From positions 1 through 51,348 of the IMG/VR virus record IMGVR_UViG_3300037247_001029: 51,348 nt of DNA; one strand, 5' to 3'. Shown in pieces: positions 40,301 through 47,417 of this stretch; the first letter of the stretch is position 1, and each line of letters starts with the position of its first letter. Made by a program: the position numbers and the translations under genes. The notes beneath the pieces were generated by a model that did no database searches, was not told the origin of the DNA, and was given only the letters and a program-made list of their open reading frames with translations. Source of the DNA: a virus.

Positions 40301-40456
40301 AGTCAGATAATCGCGGTCACACGGCGTGAGTATGCGGGTCATGTCTACGACCTCCAGACGAACACGTCATTGTACCAGGCTGCCGGTGTCATTGTACATA
40401 ACTGCCGGTGCGCGCGGTTGCCAGTAGGGCCTGGGGGCGAGACCCTTGGCCGCTAA
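37343..40456 (+). CDS. Portal-MuF fusion protein interrupted by an intein
   Basis: The precursor has 1037 residues. Residues 1 to about 430 form the portal domain (LALGFGVDYQEFAPLPGRGI near 305-325). A basic stretch (RRRRRRKKPNGKK, about 453-466) links to a MuF-type head morphogenesis domain (RARRIAITEATKIFDGGNLM, then EEEWQTARDARVDDICRPLD). The conserved MuF ending HIGCRCARLPV is split by residues 706-1020, an intein. Removal would leave 722 residues. The portal forms the dodecameric DNA gate, and MuF domains are packaged or aid head assembly. Confidence 0.85.
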   Translation: MTLEQQDQAVVQSVRYQPEPNEGDYGVQLDALVLGLATAADEFEPWGRDPVKRDRQLRNFWPTEPILASAVYSLAIRNAAFSWTLDGPERTVEAIQDMLAMADLGAGWQSFSSKLSVDVMTQDNGGFIEVIRERDEVDAPVIGIAHLDAGRCVRTGNAETPVIYQDVLGRFHRLKRHQVVAVAELPSPVETMRGMQLCAVSRVLRAAQYLRDIGVYQREKVSGNNPNQIHIVSGVGSKQISDAMQTHKDTQAAKGMMRFIIPLIIGSIDPSATVSKETIDLKSLPDSFNLDDSMRWYINQLALGFGVDYQEFAPLPGRGIGSSTEALVLHLKSRGKGPGFWMKLLEYTFNFHGLIPQNVTFSYDEQDVEADLEEAELGKIVADTLEALIRSATLDPQAGRQILLDDGYIDEETFDRLSETGDLTSNVTAQDVEPVENKAVSPVALVKASHLMRRRRRRKKPNGKKAPRVRYAQVADFAEAERVALEEEIAAAMDDVLARAMRRARTIMGLEGVEAAKRGRFTALRLGHKQTPDDIIGDEVFWRDFREDAIVTMTPFARRGALEAIDANIAVGVGVDLELVNQQVLTFTGTYTNEWWAALEGTSRAQLRDAVASWQQGGLGSRGFPDLVKAIEPTFGRVRARRIAITEATKIFDGGNLMAHEAGGINEEEWQTARDARVDDICRPLDGQRFPINAGPRPVTGTHIGCVLPGTRVCATGVERAYRAWYEGSVLELALHGGQRLTVTPNHPILTPDGWVAAEFLRPGSDVISGSFGEGEVALGGKDVADRPPLIEEIFASLSVVRRVGVTTTEFHGDGRGMHGDIDVVGSDGELRCACGASSLQPLHEGHLIGRAVPQAVLVGGRVLGLFARRGFAAPHRVISRCGEVLTALWGQLAHTLQVGLRPTAWDNASLAQALAHQGARHIEGKTQREFGLTGPVPGHERGSVHLLAGAAHNDVGLPEDAVELGLGDGESLAQVLDRCAFPVGLSQIIAVTRREYAGHVYDLQTNTSLYQAAGVIVHNCRCARLPVGPGGETLGR
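39533..40342 (-). CDS. Antisense homing endonuclease nested in the intein (Vsr/EDxHD-like)
   Basis: The protein has 269 residues. ATG (complement 40340-40342) has GGAGGT 8 nt upstream. Two helix-turn-helix units occur at about 9-53 and 56-102 (LVSRYRAGESELALGLAFDV, then SRTLVRKRLSEAGVVPRGR). A basic linker leads to a nuclease domain at about 146-269: DEMALMEWLEARGA, then YNVDVAVHAPSIAVELRSR, then NHRERSEYLFDQGWAICYVF and QYRVIRGNGK. Candidate catalytic residues are E158, D179, E190 and H201, like Vsr/EDxHD homing nucleases such as I-Bth0305I. Its codons are in exact register with the intein codons on the other strand. High-GC antisense frames can stay open by chance, but the family match and ribosome site argue for a real gene. 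Confidence 0.75.
   Translation of the reverse strand: MTRILTPCDRDYLTQAYREGATIQDLRQRFPISQTQFYRILREAHVVVRGSRKEVDAAALVSRYRAGESELALGLAFDVSRTLVRKRLSEAGVVPRGRSEANLQRMGQLTPQGRKDLTASANNAMRGRKATPGEQTQHAATYQDSLGYSTPDEMALMEWLEARGATCTAQLAVGAYNVDVAVHAPSIAVELRSRNAYPSNHRERSEYLFDQGWAICYVFASKRDFPLTEGAADYIAAWAQELSRDPSVRGQYRVIRGNGKPLASMERQF
40369..40377 (-). promoter_or_regulatory. Possible extended -10 promoter for the antisense endonuclease
   Basis: On the minus strand TGGTACAAT forms an extended -10 (TGnTACAAT), about 27 bases before the ATG and just ahead of the GGAGGT. No good -35 is seen. Another TACAAT lies further upstream near 40391-40396. The site lies in the DNA coding for intein block G, so it would travel with the element. 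Confidence 0.35.
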
Positions 40457-40469
40457 CGAGGTATAGGCG

Positions 40470-41090
40470 ATGGCACTTGGGGATATACTTCGGTCGTTCG
40501 CTGCGCCTGCGGCCACGCCGACGGGGTTGACGTTTGACGGCCAAGCCATATGGGTGGCCTCGAACGCAACGGCGCAGATTTATCAGATCAACCCACGGAA
40601 CGGGACAATATTACGCTCCTTCCCAGCGCCAGCAGCGCAGCCGCGCGATCTCGCATGGGATGGACGTAGCCTGTGGCATATATCTATAGACACGGCTACT
40701 GTCTATCAACTTGATCCCAGGAACGGCGCCGTCATGCGCTCATGGGGCAGCCCGGCGGCGTTTCCTAATGGACTGGAGTTCGATGGCCGGAGTATATGGG
40801 TGTCGGAAGGTGGGACGCTCACGATAAGCGAATGCGATCCACGCGATGGGACCATCTTACGGACTATCCCCACGCCAGTCACACCAACCGGCCTAGCATG
40901 GGATGGGCGTGTTCTATTTAATGTCGTGCTAGGCCCTGCACGTGCCCAAGTACTCGCCCCTCGGACCGGGCTTTTATTGCGTCAGTTCGGCATGGCACTC
41001 GGCGCCACGCGTGGGGGAGCGATTGATGGACGTTCGCTCTGGGTCGTTGATAGCACGAGCAACCTCGTTAGCCAGATAGCCCTACAATAG
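40470..41090 (+). CDS. Beta-propeller repeat protein, 206 aa
   Basis: ATG 40470 follows GAGG. About five repeats of 42 residues appear, each containing a variant of WDGRSLWHIS, DPRNGAVMRSW or FDGRSIWVSE. The pattern resembles YncE/NHL-type propeller blades; five repeats would be a partial or small propeller, or would need to oligomerise. Codon use is visibly less GC-biased than in flanking head genes (ATA, TTA, CTA), so it looks like a recent insert between portal and gp10-like genes. Confidence 0.65.
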   Translation: MALGDILRSFAAPAATPTGLTFDGQAIWVASNATAQIYQINPRNGTILRSFPAPAAQPRDLAWDGRSLWHISIDTATVYQLDPRNGAVMRSWGSPAAFPNGLEFDGRSIWVSEGGTLTISECDPRDGTILRTIPTPVTPTGLAWDGRVLFNVVLGPARAQVLAPRTGLLLRQFGMALGATRGGAIDGRSLWVVDSTSNLVSQIALQ

Positions 41091-41095
41091 CCCTC

Positions 41096-41494
41096 ATGGC
41101 CAGGATACGCATCCGCGTCATCCGCCCACGGCGGGCCATCAGGGACACCACGGTCCTCATCAGCGACTTGACCAACGACGTGCGCACGGTGGTCGCCAAT
41201 GGCCAGCGATGGATTGCGGTGTATCCGCCGCAGTCGCTGAACAAGACCGGGTACGTCCGCACCGGCACGTTGAAGCGGTCCTGGTCCCACAGCGTCACCC
41301 GGCGCCCCGGCGCGATCGTCGGTATCATCGGGTCGAACGCCAACATCGCGCCGTATAACCGCTTCGTCCAGGGCAGCCCCCAGGTCAAGGCTTTCCAGAC
41401 CGCGGGCTGGCGTGGGGTTGACGACCTCGAACAACGAGTGCAAAATGACCTGGACCGGCGAGTGCGGGCTTCGGTCCGGAAGTTTGCGCGGTAG
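41096..41494 (+). CDS. HK97 gp10-like head-tail / minor tail protein
   Basis: The protein has 132 residues. LNKTGYVRTGTLKRSWSHSV, then IVGIIGSNANIAPYNRFVQG and AFQTAGWRGVDDL match the gp10-like family of tail-completion proteins, which join the tail terminator to the neck. It lies upstream of the capsid protease, unlike the usual post-capsid position. Confidence 0.75.
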   Translation: MARIRIRVIRPRRAIRDTTVLISDLTNDVRTVVANGQRWIAVYPPQSLNKTGYVRTGTLKRSWSHSVTRRPGAIVGIIGSNANIAPYNRFVQGSPQVKAFQTAGWRGVDDLEQRVQNDLDRRVRASVRKFAR

Positions 41495-41597
41495 CGTATT
41501 CCATAGGGACTGTTCACAACTGAATAGCGCGAAGTACACCCTGGAGGGCTAGGCACTCGGTCAACACGCAGACTGCTGGCACACTCGCCGGTAACGA

Positions 41598-41671
41598 CGC
41601 GGGGCATGCCGTGGGGCGAGGGGGTCTCATACGCCCTCTGTGGTCAGGTTCGACTCCTACCCCCGCTACCA
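41598..41671 (+). tRNA. tRNA-Met(CAT)-like element with reduced D-arm
   Basis: The acceptor CGCGGGG (41598-41604) pairs 6/7 with CCCCGCT (41661-41667), followed by A and encoded CCA. The position 1-72 pair is mismatched, as in initiator tRNA. The anticodon arm is GGGGT-CTCATAC-GCCCT with anticodon CAT. The T-loop TTCGACT is canonical, but its stem has one bulged C. The D-arm would be a 4-bp stem with only a 4-base loop. It may be a divergent phage tRNA, a degenerate copy or an integration-site relic. Confidence 0.5.
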
Positions 41672-41716
41672 ATTGGGCGTAAGCTGGTCTAGCTGTAGGC
41701 AACAGGGGTCATGTTC

Positions 41717-41761
41717 GGAGGGTTGCGCCGGGCTGGAATGCCCGGCGCGGGGAATCCCTCC
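41717..41761 (+). repeat. Strong composite hairpin upstream of the protease gene
   Basis: GCGCCGGGC (41725-41733) and GCCCGGCGC (41740-41748) form a perfect 9-bp stem with a 6-base loop, enclosed by GGAGGG (41717-41722) and CCCTCC (41756-41761). No T-run follows. The non-coding stretch 41495-41827 (333 bases) contains only this hairpin and the tRNA-like element. Confidence 0.75.
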
Positions 41762-41827
41762 TGTAGCGGTTTGGGTGGCCCGTGCCCCTTGCCCCTCCCC
41801 GGCTAGACCGGCCCGTCAGGAGATGAT

Positions 41828-43747
41828 ATGCCATTCACCGGTGCGTCAGACCCAGACCTACCCAGTAACGTCGAGGGCCTGAGCCTCGAGAAGCGCCAGC
41901 AGTGGGTCGGCGCTTGGAACGCGCGCTTTCAGGACTGCCGGTCGGACGGTGGCGAGATCGCCGCGTGTGAGTCCAGCGCCTTCGCCGTCGCCAATGCCGC
42001 CATCAAGGCAGTGATGATCGGGGAGGCCAAGGCCACCGGCGAGAAGATCATGGACGCTTTGCAGCCCGAATACTGGGACTTCCTGACCCGTCAGATCGAC
42101 CAGCGGACCGCCGAGTACGACCCTGTGGGCGGCGACGCCAGCAAGGCCTGCTCGAACTGCCAGTGGTTCATCGCGCCCGCCGCATGTGCGGTGGTCGAAA
42201 GCTACCCGGATCCCATCGTCCCCAACGGGGTGTCGAACCTGTGGCGCGAACGGGTTGATCGCTTCGCCAATGCCGACCCGCTTGAGGTCATCATCGTGGG
42301 CGAGCGTGAGGCCGCCGTCGAGTCCAAACAGGAGACCAAGACGGAGAGCGGCGTCGAATACCCCGCGTCGGACTTCGCCGTCGTCCCAGATGCGGACAAG
42401 CCCTCGACGTGGCAGCTACGCCTGGCCGAGGGGGGCGCGGGCAAGATCACCGTCGCACAGGTGGCCAGGGCCATCACGGCGATGCAGCCCGGCGGCTCCC
42501 GCGGCAATCGCGTCAGCCTGTCGTCCGACCAGAAGTCACAGGCTGTCAGCCGGATAGGTCGCGCGATCGGGCGCACCGGCGGCACGGACGACCAGAAGGA
42601 CAATCTGCGGGAGCGCCTCGATGGCGTCAAGGCCACCGCCGGCTGGTTTGAGATCCTGGTCACCGGACCCAAGGCGCTCAAGGATGCCATCACCACGGTC
42701 CTGCTCAAGATGCAATCGAAGGAGTCCACTCAGACAGTCGATGATGCGCTGACATACGACAGCGGCTTGACGCTGTACAAGGATGTGGACGACAGCCTGC
42801 GCTTCGTGGCCCTGATGTCGAACCGGTACCGCGACCGTGACAGGGAGATCATCCCCGAGGCGGCCCACCGTGAGTTCGTGGCGGCCCTGGACGGTGCGGA
42901 CTACAAAAACGCAGACGGCGGTCCCGCGATGGAGGCCTGGCTATGGCATCAGCCAGGCACCAAGTGGGGCGTGGTGGACTGGGCCGAATACGTCAACGGC
43001 TTCATGGTCGTGAGCGGTACCGTGGACAAGGGATACGAGGATGTGGCCGACCGCCTGGCCGCGGACCCCGACCTGGGCGTATCCCACGGGTTCAAGTATT
43101 TGACGGATGAGGGCGATCGAAGTATCATCAGCCACTATAGGTCGTTCGAGTTCTCGGCGCTGCCCTTGAAGGTGGCATCCAACCCCTATACGGCCCTGGC
43201 CGTCATCCAGGAGGAGGCAAAGGCGATGGCAGAGACCAACGGCATCCCCGAGAGCAAGCGGCCATTCATCGCCGGCAAGCTAGGCGAGGAGCGGGCTGCC
43301 GAGCTGGAGGCCGACACCGCCAAGCGTGACGCGGCGCTCCAGGTCGCCGGGGTCGAATCCAAGTCAGCCGCAGACCCCAAGGCGGACGACAACAAGACGG
43401 GCGATCCCAAGCCCATTGAGGGCGTGGATGCCTTGGCCGCTGCCGCGGTCAAGGCGATCACCGAGTCGAAGGCCATGACGGACATGGCTGCGGCGATCAC
43501 AGTCGTCGCCGATAACCAGACGGCCTTGGACGCACGGCTCAAGGCCCTGGAGAAGTCGGACGACGACAAGATTTCCGACCAGTTCGCGTCCCGCGTGGGC
43601 AGCATCGCGGCCAAGCGCCCTAGCCAAGACGCGGACAACGTCGTCGAAAAGGGCGACGCGGAGAAGGACGGCATGCCCAAGTTCGACATCTTCTCCGCGG
43701 TGGCCGATGAAGTGGCCGAGAGGGCAGGTATTCCCACCGGCTCATAG
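41828..43747 (+). CDS. Capsid maturation protease / scaffold protein
   Basis: The protein has 639 residues. An N-terminal helical region (SLEKRQQWVGAWNARFQDCR) is followed by CSNC and the protease-like central domain at about 310-450: RFVALMSNRYRDRDREIIPE, AWLWHQPGTKWGVVDWAEYV and LGVSHGFKYLTDEGDRSIIS, then HYRSFEFSALPL. The serine/histidine region SHG fits HK97-type prohead proteases. Residues about 460-639 are helical and charged (scaffold-like), ending in a possible cleavage target. It directly precedes the major capsid gene. Confidence 0.75.
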   Translation: MPFTGASDPDLPSNVEGLSLEKRQQWVGAWNARFQDCRSDGGEIAACESSAFAVANAAIKAVMIGEAKATGEKIMDALQPEYWDFLTRQIDQRTAEYDPVGGDASKACSNCQWFIAPAACAVVESYPDPIVPNGVSNLWRERVDRFANADPLEVIIVGEREAAVESKQETKTESGVEYPASDFAVVPDADKPSTWQLRLAEGGAGKITVAQVARAITAMQPGGSRGNRVSLSSDQKSQAVSRIGRAIGRTGGTDDQKDNLRERLDGVKATAGWFEILVTGPKALKDAITTVLLKMQSKESTQTVDDALTYDSGLTLYKDVDDSLRFVALMSNRYRDRDREIIPEAAHREFVAALDGADYKNADGGPAMEAWLWHQPGTKWGVVDWAEYVNGFMVVSGTVDKGYEDVADRLAADPDLGVSHGFKYLTDEGDRSIISHYRSFEFSALPLKVASNPYTALAVIQEEAKAMAETNGIPESKRPFIAGKLGEERAAELEADTAKRDAALQVAGVESKSAADPKADDNKTGDPKPIEGVDALAAAAVKAITESKAMTDMAAAITVVADNQTALDARLKALEKSDDDKISDQFASRVGSIAAKRPSQDADNVVEKGDAEKDGMPKFDIFSAVADEVAERAGIPTGS

Positions 43748-43759
43748 GGCTGGTATAAT
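43731..43759 (+). promoter_or_regulatory. Extended -10 promoter for the major capsid gene
   Basis: TTCCCA (43731-43736), 17-base spacer, then TGGTATAAT, an extended -10 with consensus TATAAT at 43754-43759. It lies at the end of the protease gene, about 40 bases before the capsid ATG, and would give high-level capsid expression apart from the protease. Confidence 0.7.
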
Positions 43760-43800
43760 CCCGCCGACACCGCAAACACACAGGACGGAGGTCCGACGCG

Positions 43801-45315
43801 ATGCCCCCCACACTCACTGAACAGTCGATTGCCGACAAGGTCGCCAGCCAGCTAGCCGATATCCTGGCCAAGGCTGGTGGGCAGAGCCGCTGGAAGGCTG
43901 CCGAGGACCTGTACCAGCTTGGCTGGAAGCACACCACGCCCACCGGCACGCCCACCACCAACTACACGTCCGGCCCCGGCGGTATCTTCGGGGTGTCGGG
44001 CCTTGAGCGCGACGTAATCTCGACCCGCGTCCAGCCACGTGGCCTGATCGGCATGCTGCCGGCACGCGGCAGCATGCGCACGGACCCACTGTTCGCCTAC
44101 CTGACGGGCTTCCTGGGCGAGACCGGGACTGTCGCCGACGGCGTCTGCGACGACCCCGAGACCGCAGGCCTGGCCAAGTCGTGTCTCCAGACCGCCGCCT
44201 TCGGGCGCTACTCGTTCCTGACCAAGGAGCTGGAGATCGACCGCATCGGCCAGCAGACCGACCGCGGCGAACTCCTGGACCTGCGCATGATCAACGAGCC
44301 GTTGCTATCCCAGGAGGGCGGCGTTCTCCAGCAGAATCTGCCTGGCAATTTCAGCCTCCAGCGCGAGGTCCAAAACGCCATGCAGTCCGTGGGCATCAGC
44401 TTCCAGAACCAGCTTATCCGCCAGTTGTACCGGGGCAACCCGGCCAACAACAGCGCGGGCGGCGGCTTCAAGGAGTTTCCGGGATTGGACATCCTGATCG
44501 GGACCAACAAGGTCGACGCGATCACCAACATCGCGTGCCCGTCGTTGGACTCGGACATCAAGGACTTCAACTACGGCCTGGTCGACGACCTGTCGGCGGG
44601 CGCCGACATCGTCGAGACCGTCACGTACCTGTACCGGTTCCTCCGGCACAACGCGGACCGGATGAACCTCAACCCCGCGACGTGGGTCATCACGATGCGC
44701 CAGGAGCTTTTCTACGAGTTGACCGCCATCTGGCCTTGCGCCTACTTCACTTGGCGGTGCGGCTTCCGCCCCGACGACACTCAGGCCCGCGCCAACGTCG
44801 ACGCCACTGAGATGATCAAGCTGCGGGACCAGATGCGCAGTGGCATGTTCCTGCTGATCGACGGCAACCAGGTCCCGGTGGTCACCGACGACGGCATCAC
44901 GGAGGAATCGGACGCGGACAACGCCAACATCGAGGCAGGCCAGTTCGCGTCGGACATATACTTCATCCCGTTGACGGTGGCCGGTGGCTACGCGTCGACC
45001 TACATGGAGTACCTGGACTACACCCAGGGGGCCATCCAGGCGGTCCAAGACGGACGCCTCGGCGCCTGGTTCTGGACCGATGGCGGCCGGTACCTGTGGC
45101 ACAGCAAGCCGCCGCTCAACTGGTGCGTCCAGTGGATTTCCAAGATCGAGCCGCGGGTCATCCTCCGCACGCCGCAACTGGCCGGACGTATCACCAATGT
45201 CCGCTACGCCCCGTTGCAGCACACCCGCGACCCGTTCCCGGACGACAACTACTTCGTCGATGGCGGCGAGACTTCCAGGGCCGGACCCTCGCACTTCAGC
45301 GACTGGCAGACCTAA
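43801..45315 (+). CDS. Major capsid protein
   Basis: The protein has 504 residues; ATG 43801 follows GGAGG. Its position after the protease/scaffold, its strong dedicated promoter and the downstream hairpins all fit the major capsid. Sequence features include a helical N-terminal arm (QSIADKVASQLADILAKAGG), a conserved capsid region YSFLTKELEIDRIGQQTDRG, and NPATWVITMRQELFYELTAI. An HK97-like fold is expected. Exact crosslink residues are not identifiable. Confidence 0.8.
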   Translation: MPPTLTEQSIADKVASQLADILAKAGGQSRWKAAEDLYQLGWKHTTPTGTPTTNYTSGPGGIFGVSGLERDVISTRVQPRGLIGMLPARGSMRTDPLFAYLTGFLGETGTVADGVCDDPETAGLAKSCLQTAAFGRYSFLTKELEIDRIGQQTDRGELLDLRMINEPLLSQEGGVLQQNLPGNFSLQREVQNAMQSVGISFQNQLIRQLYRGNPANNSAGGGFKEFPGLDILIGTNKVDAITNIACPSLDSDIKDFNYGLVDDLSAGADIVETVTYLYRFLRHNADRMNLNPATWVITMRQELFYELTAIWPCAYFTWRCGFRPDDTQARANVDATEMIKLRDQMRSGMFLLIDGNQVPVVTDDGITEESDADNANIEAGQFASDIYFIPLTVAGGYASTYMEYLDYTQGAIQAVQDGRLGAWFWTDGGRYLWHSKPPLNWCVQWISKIEPRVILRTPQLAGRITNVRYAPLQHTRDPFPDDNYFVDGGETSRAGPSHFSDWQT

Positions 45316-45328
45316 CCGGAACCACATT

Positions 45329-45420
45329 GGCGCTGGCCGTTGGGCATGTCGGCCAGCGCCGGGGGCAGGGTAAGGGCTTCATGGGCCCGAGGGCGTCGCC
45401 TGGGCGTTCGCACCCTGCCC
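45329..45420 (+). terminator. Two tandem hairpins after the major capsid gene
   Basis: GGCGCTGGCC (45329-45338) pairs perfectly with GGCCAGCGCC (45351-45360). GGGCAGGGT (45363-45371) pairs perfectly with ACCCTGCCC (45412-45420), enclosing two smaller stems (GGGC/GCCC and GGCG/CGCC-type). This probably ends or stabilises the capsid transcript. No clear U-run follows, so factor-dependent termination or RNA protection is possible. Confidence 0.6.
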
Positions 45421-45465
45421 TTCTGAACCATCACCGGGCGCGGCTACGGCCAGGAGGTAGTCGGC

Positions 45466-46416
45466 ATGGCCAACATCTTCGTCACAGGCGGTGCGGGCTT
45501 CCTCGGCAGGGCCATTCTCCGTGATGCCCGTACCCGCCACCCCGATTGGCGTTTCACCATCTACTCGCGCGACGAGGGCAAACAGGCCCCGGTCCGTGCC
45601 GAGTTCCCCGAGCACAACTTCATCCTGGGCGACGTGCGTGATCTGGACCACCTGACCACCGCCATCATGGGCCACGACATGGTCATCCACGCCGCCGCCT
45701 TCAAGTACGTCCCCCAGGCCGAGACCCAGGTCGGCCAGGCCGTCCTGGTCAACGTCACTGGCAGCCAGAACGTCGCCACAGCGGCCATGCGGGCCCGTGT
45801 TGAGCGCGTGGTGGGCATATCGACCGACAAGGCGTGCCGTGCCATCAACGTCTACGGCCTGACCAAGCGGGTGATGGAGCGGCTGTTCCAGGAGGCCGAC
45901 GGCATCACCGACACCAGGTTCACGTCCGTCCGCTACGGCAACGTCATCGGCTCGACCGGGTCGGTCATACCCTTCTTCCTCCGGCAGGCCAAGGAGGGGC
46001 GCATCACGTTGACAAACCCCGACATGACGCGCTTCTGGCTATCGGTCGAGGAGGCGGTCGATCTTGTGTTCAGGGCACTCGACCAGACCCACGGCGGGAC
46101 CATTCTGGTGCCGCGCATCGCGGCCACGGACATGGAGACAGTCGCCAAGGCGTGCGCGAGGGTGGCAGGTAACCCCAAAGTCAAGTACGACACCATCGGG
46201 CACCGGCACGGCGAGAAGGTCCATGAGGATTTACTGGCCCCTGAGGAAGTCCCCTACACCGTGGCTGGGCGGTCACGCGTCATGTTCCTGCACGCGCCGA
46301 CGACGGCGGATGCAATCATGGATCCACCCGAGGGCCTTTACACGTCGGGGGCGCCAGACCACTGGCTAGATGTCGCTCGGATGGCAGAGTTGATCAGGGA
46401 GAGCATGGAGACATGA
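45466..46416 (+). CDS. NAD-dependent nucleotide-sugar dehydratase/epimerase (CapD/PseB-like SDR)
   Basis: The protein has 316 residues; ATG 45466 follows AGGAGG. Rossmann motif TGGAGFLG is at 7-14, HAAAFKYVP at 75-83, and the catalytic T/D/K-YxxxK layout is in GISTDKACRAINVYGLTK (Y130, K134). FLHAPTTADAIMDPP is near the C-terminus. The family converts UDP-GlcNAc or similar sugars by 4,6-dehydration or epimerisation. It is the first gene of the glycan island. Confidence 0.85.
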   Translation: MANIFVTGGAGFLGRAILRDARTRHPDWRFTIYSRDEGKQAPVRAEFPEHNFILGDVRDLDHLTTAIMGHDMVIHAAAFKYVPQAETQVGQAVLVNVTGSQNVATAAMRARVERVVGISTDKACRAINVYGLTKRVMERLFQEADGITDTRFTSVRYGNVIGSTGSVIPFFLRQAKEGRITLTNPDMTRFWLSVEEAVDLVFRALDQTHGGTILVPRIAATDMETVAKACARVAGNPKVKYDTIGHRHGEKVHEDLLAPEEVPYTVAGRSRVMFLHAPTTADAIMDPPEGLYTSGAPDHWLDVARMAELIRESMET

Positions 46417-47417
46417 GCGGCACGCTGACCTTCTATAACAACAAGGCACTTCGTCACCCCGAACGGCTTCGCGCCTATGCACAGGGGGAGCCGATCATGC
46501 CCCTCACGCTGGATATCGATTTGACGGATGCGTGTAACAACTTGTGCCCCGGATGCGCTGGTGGTAGGGGAGAGGCGAACGCCATGCTGGAGACAGACAT
46601 GGTCAGGAAGCTCCTCGAGGAGGCTGCCGGTCTAGGGGTGCGGTCAGTCGTCTTCACGGGCGGGGGTGAGCCAACCCTGCATCCCGACTTGGCCGATCTG
46701 ATCTGCGCCGCATCGGCCCATGGCCTTGCGACGGGACTGGTTACCAACGCCATGATGTTCGGTAACCGTCCGGCGTTGGTCGAGGCGGTCATGGAGCATT
46801 GCACATGGGTGCGCTGTTCGCTTGACGCCAGTGACGCCGCAATGTATGAGCTGACCCATGGCATGGATGGATTTCAGCGCGCAGTTGATGGGATACGGGC
46901 CCTCGTCGAAAGGCGCAGGAGCCGGGGCGCGCAGAGCCCCACCCTGGGAGTAGCCTACCTGACGGGCCCCGTCACTATTGAAGGGCTCGCAGATGCGTGC
47001 CGGACTGTCCGAGACTTTGGGGTGGACTATCTGTATTTCCGGCCCTTCCTTGGTGACCGAACGCCGGTCGACATAGACGCACTGCGACGGGTCTTCAACA
47101 CGGAGACGTTCGAGGTCATGGGGGCCCTGGCCTATAGTCGCTTCCATGAGCGTGAGCGGCCATACACGACGTGTGGGTTCGGGTGGTGGGTCAGTGTGAT
47201 CAAGGCTAACGGGCAGGTCACTTGGTGCTGCCATACTCGTCAGCAGCCGGAGGCCCACCTCGGTGATCTGCATTCGGACTCGCTGGCAACAATCCTGGCG
47301 CGGCGCGCAGACAACGTGGTCAACTGGGCCCGGTGCCCGATGTTCTGCCGTGGAGATCATCTCAACCGCTTCCTGGAGGACATGCAAAAGCCCCTTATGC
47401 ACGAGGACTTCCTATGA
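46413..47417 (+). CDS. Radical SAM enzyme with SPASM-like C-terminus
   Basis: The protein has 334 residues; ATG 46413 overlaps the upstream TGA. DIDLTDACNNLCPGC carries C41, C45 and C48 (CX3CX2C) for the 4Fe-4S cluster; VVFTGGGEPTLHPD is the SAM-binding GGE motif. C-terminal cysteines (TTCGFGWW, then TWCCHTRQ and CPMFC) may hold a second cluster. It probably modifies a sugar or peptide in the adjacent pathway. Confidence 0.85.
   Translation: MSGTLTFYNNKALRHPERLRAYAQGEPIMPLTLDIDLTDACNNLCPGCAGGRGEANAMLETDMVRKLLEEAAGLGVRSVVFTGGGEPTLHPDLADLICAASAHGLATGLVTNAMMFGNRPALVEAVMEHCTWVRCSLDASDAAMYELTHGMDGFQRAVDGIRALVERRRSRGAQSPTLGVAYLTGPVTIEGLADACRTVRDFGVDYLYFRPFLGDRTPVDIDALRRVFNTETFEVMGALAYSRFHERERPYTTCGFGWWVSVIKANGQVTWCCHTRQQPEAHLGDLHSDSLATILARRADNVVNWARCPMFCRGDHLNRFLEDMQKPLMHEDFL

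Larger units (their letters stand above)
39458..40402 (+). mobile_element. Intein in the MuF domain, 315 aa
   Basis: Block A begins at Cys706 (CVLPGTRVCATG). Block B has TPNHPILTPDGW with the TxxH histidine. Blocks F and G are HVYDLQTNTS and IVVHN-type IVHN, followed by Cys+1 of the extein. The insertion point interrupts the HIG/CRCARLPV ending, the most conserved MuF segment, as inteins usually do. No LAGLIDADG or HNH endonuclease is visible in the sense frame. The DNA between the splicing blocks instead carries an antisense endonuclease gene. Confidence 0.85.

Noticed and set aside
44305-45327. Leftward frame opposite the major capsid gene
   Set aside because: Valine/arginine/aspartate-rich shadow with no domain; the capsid gene explains the region.
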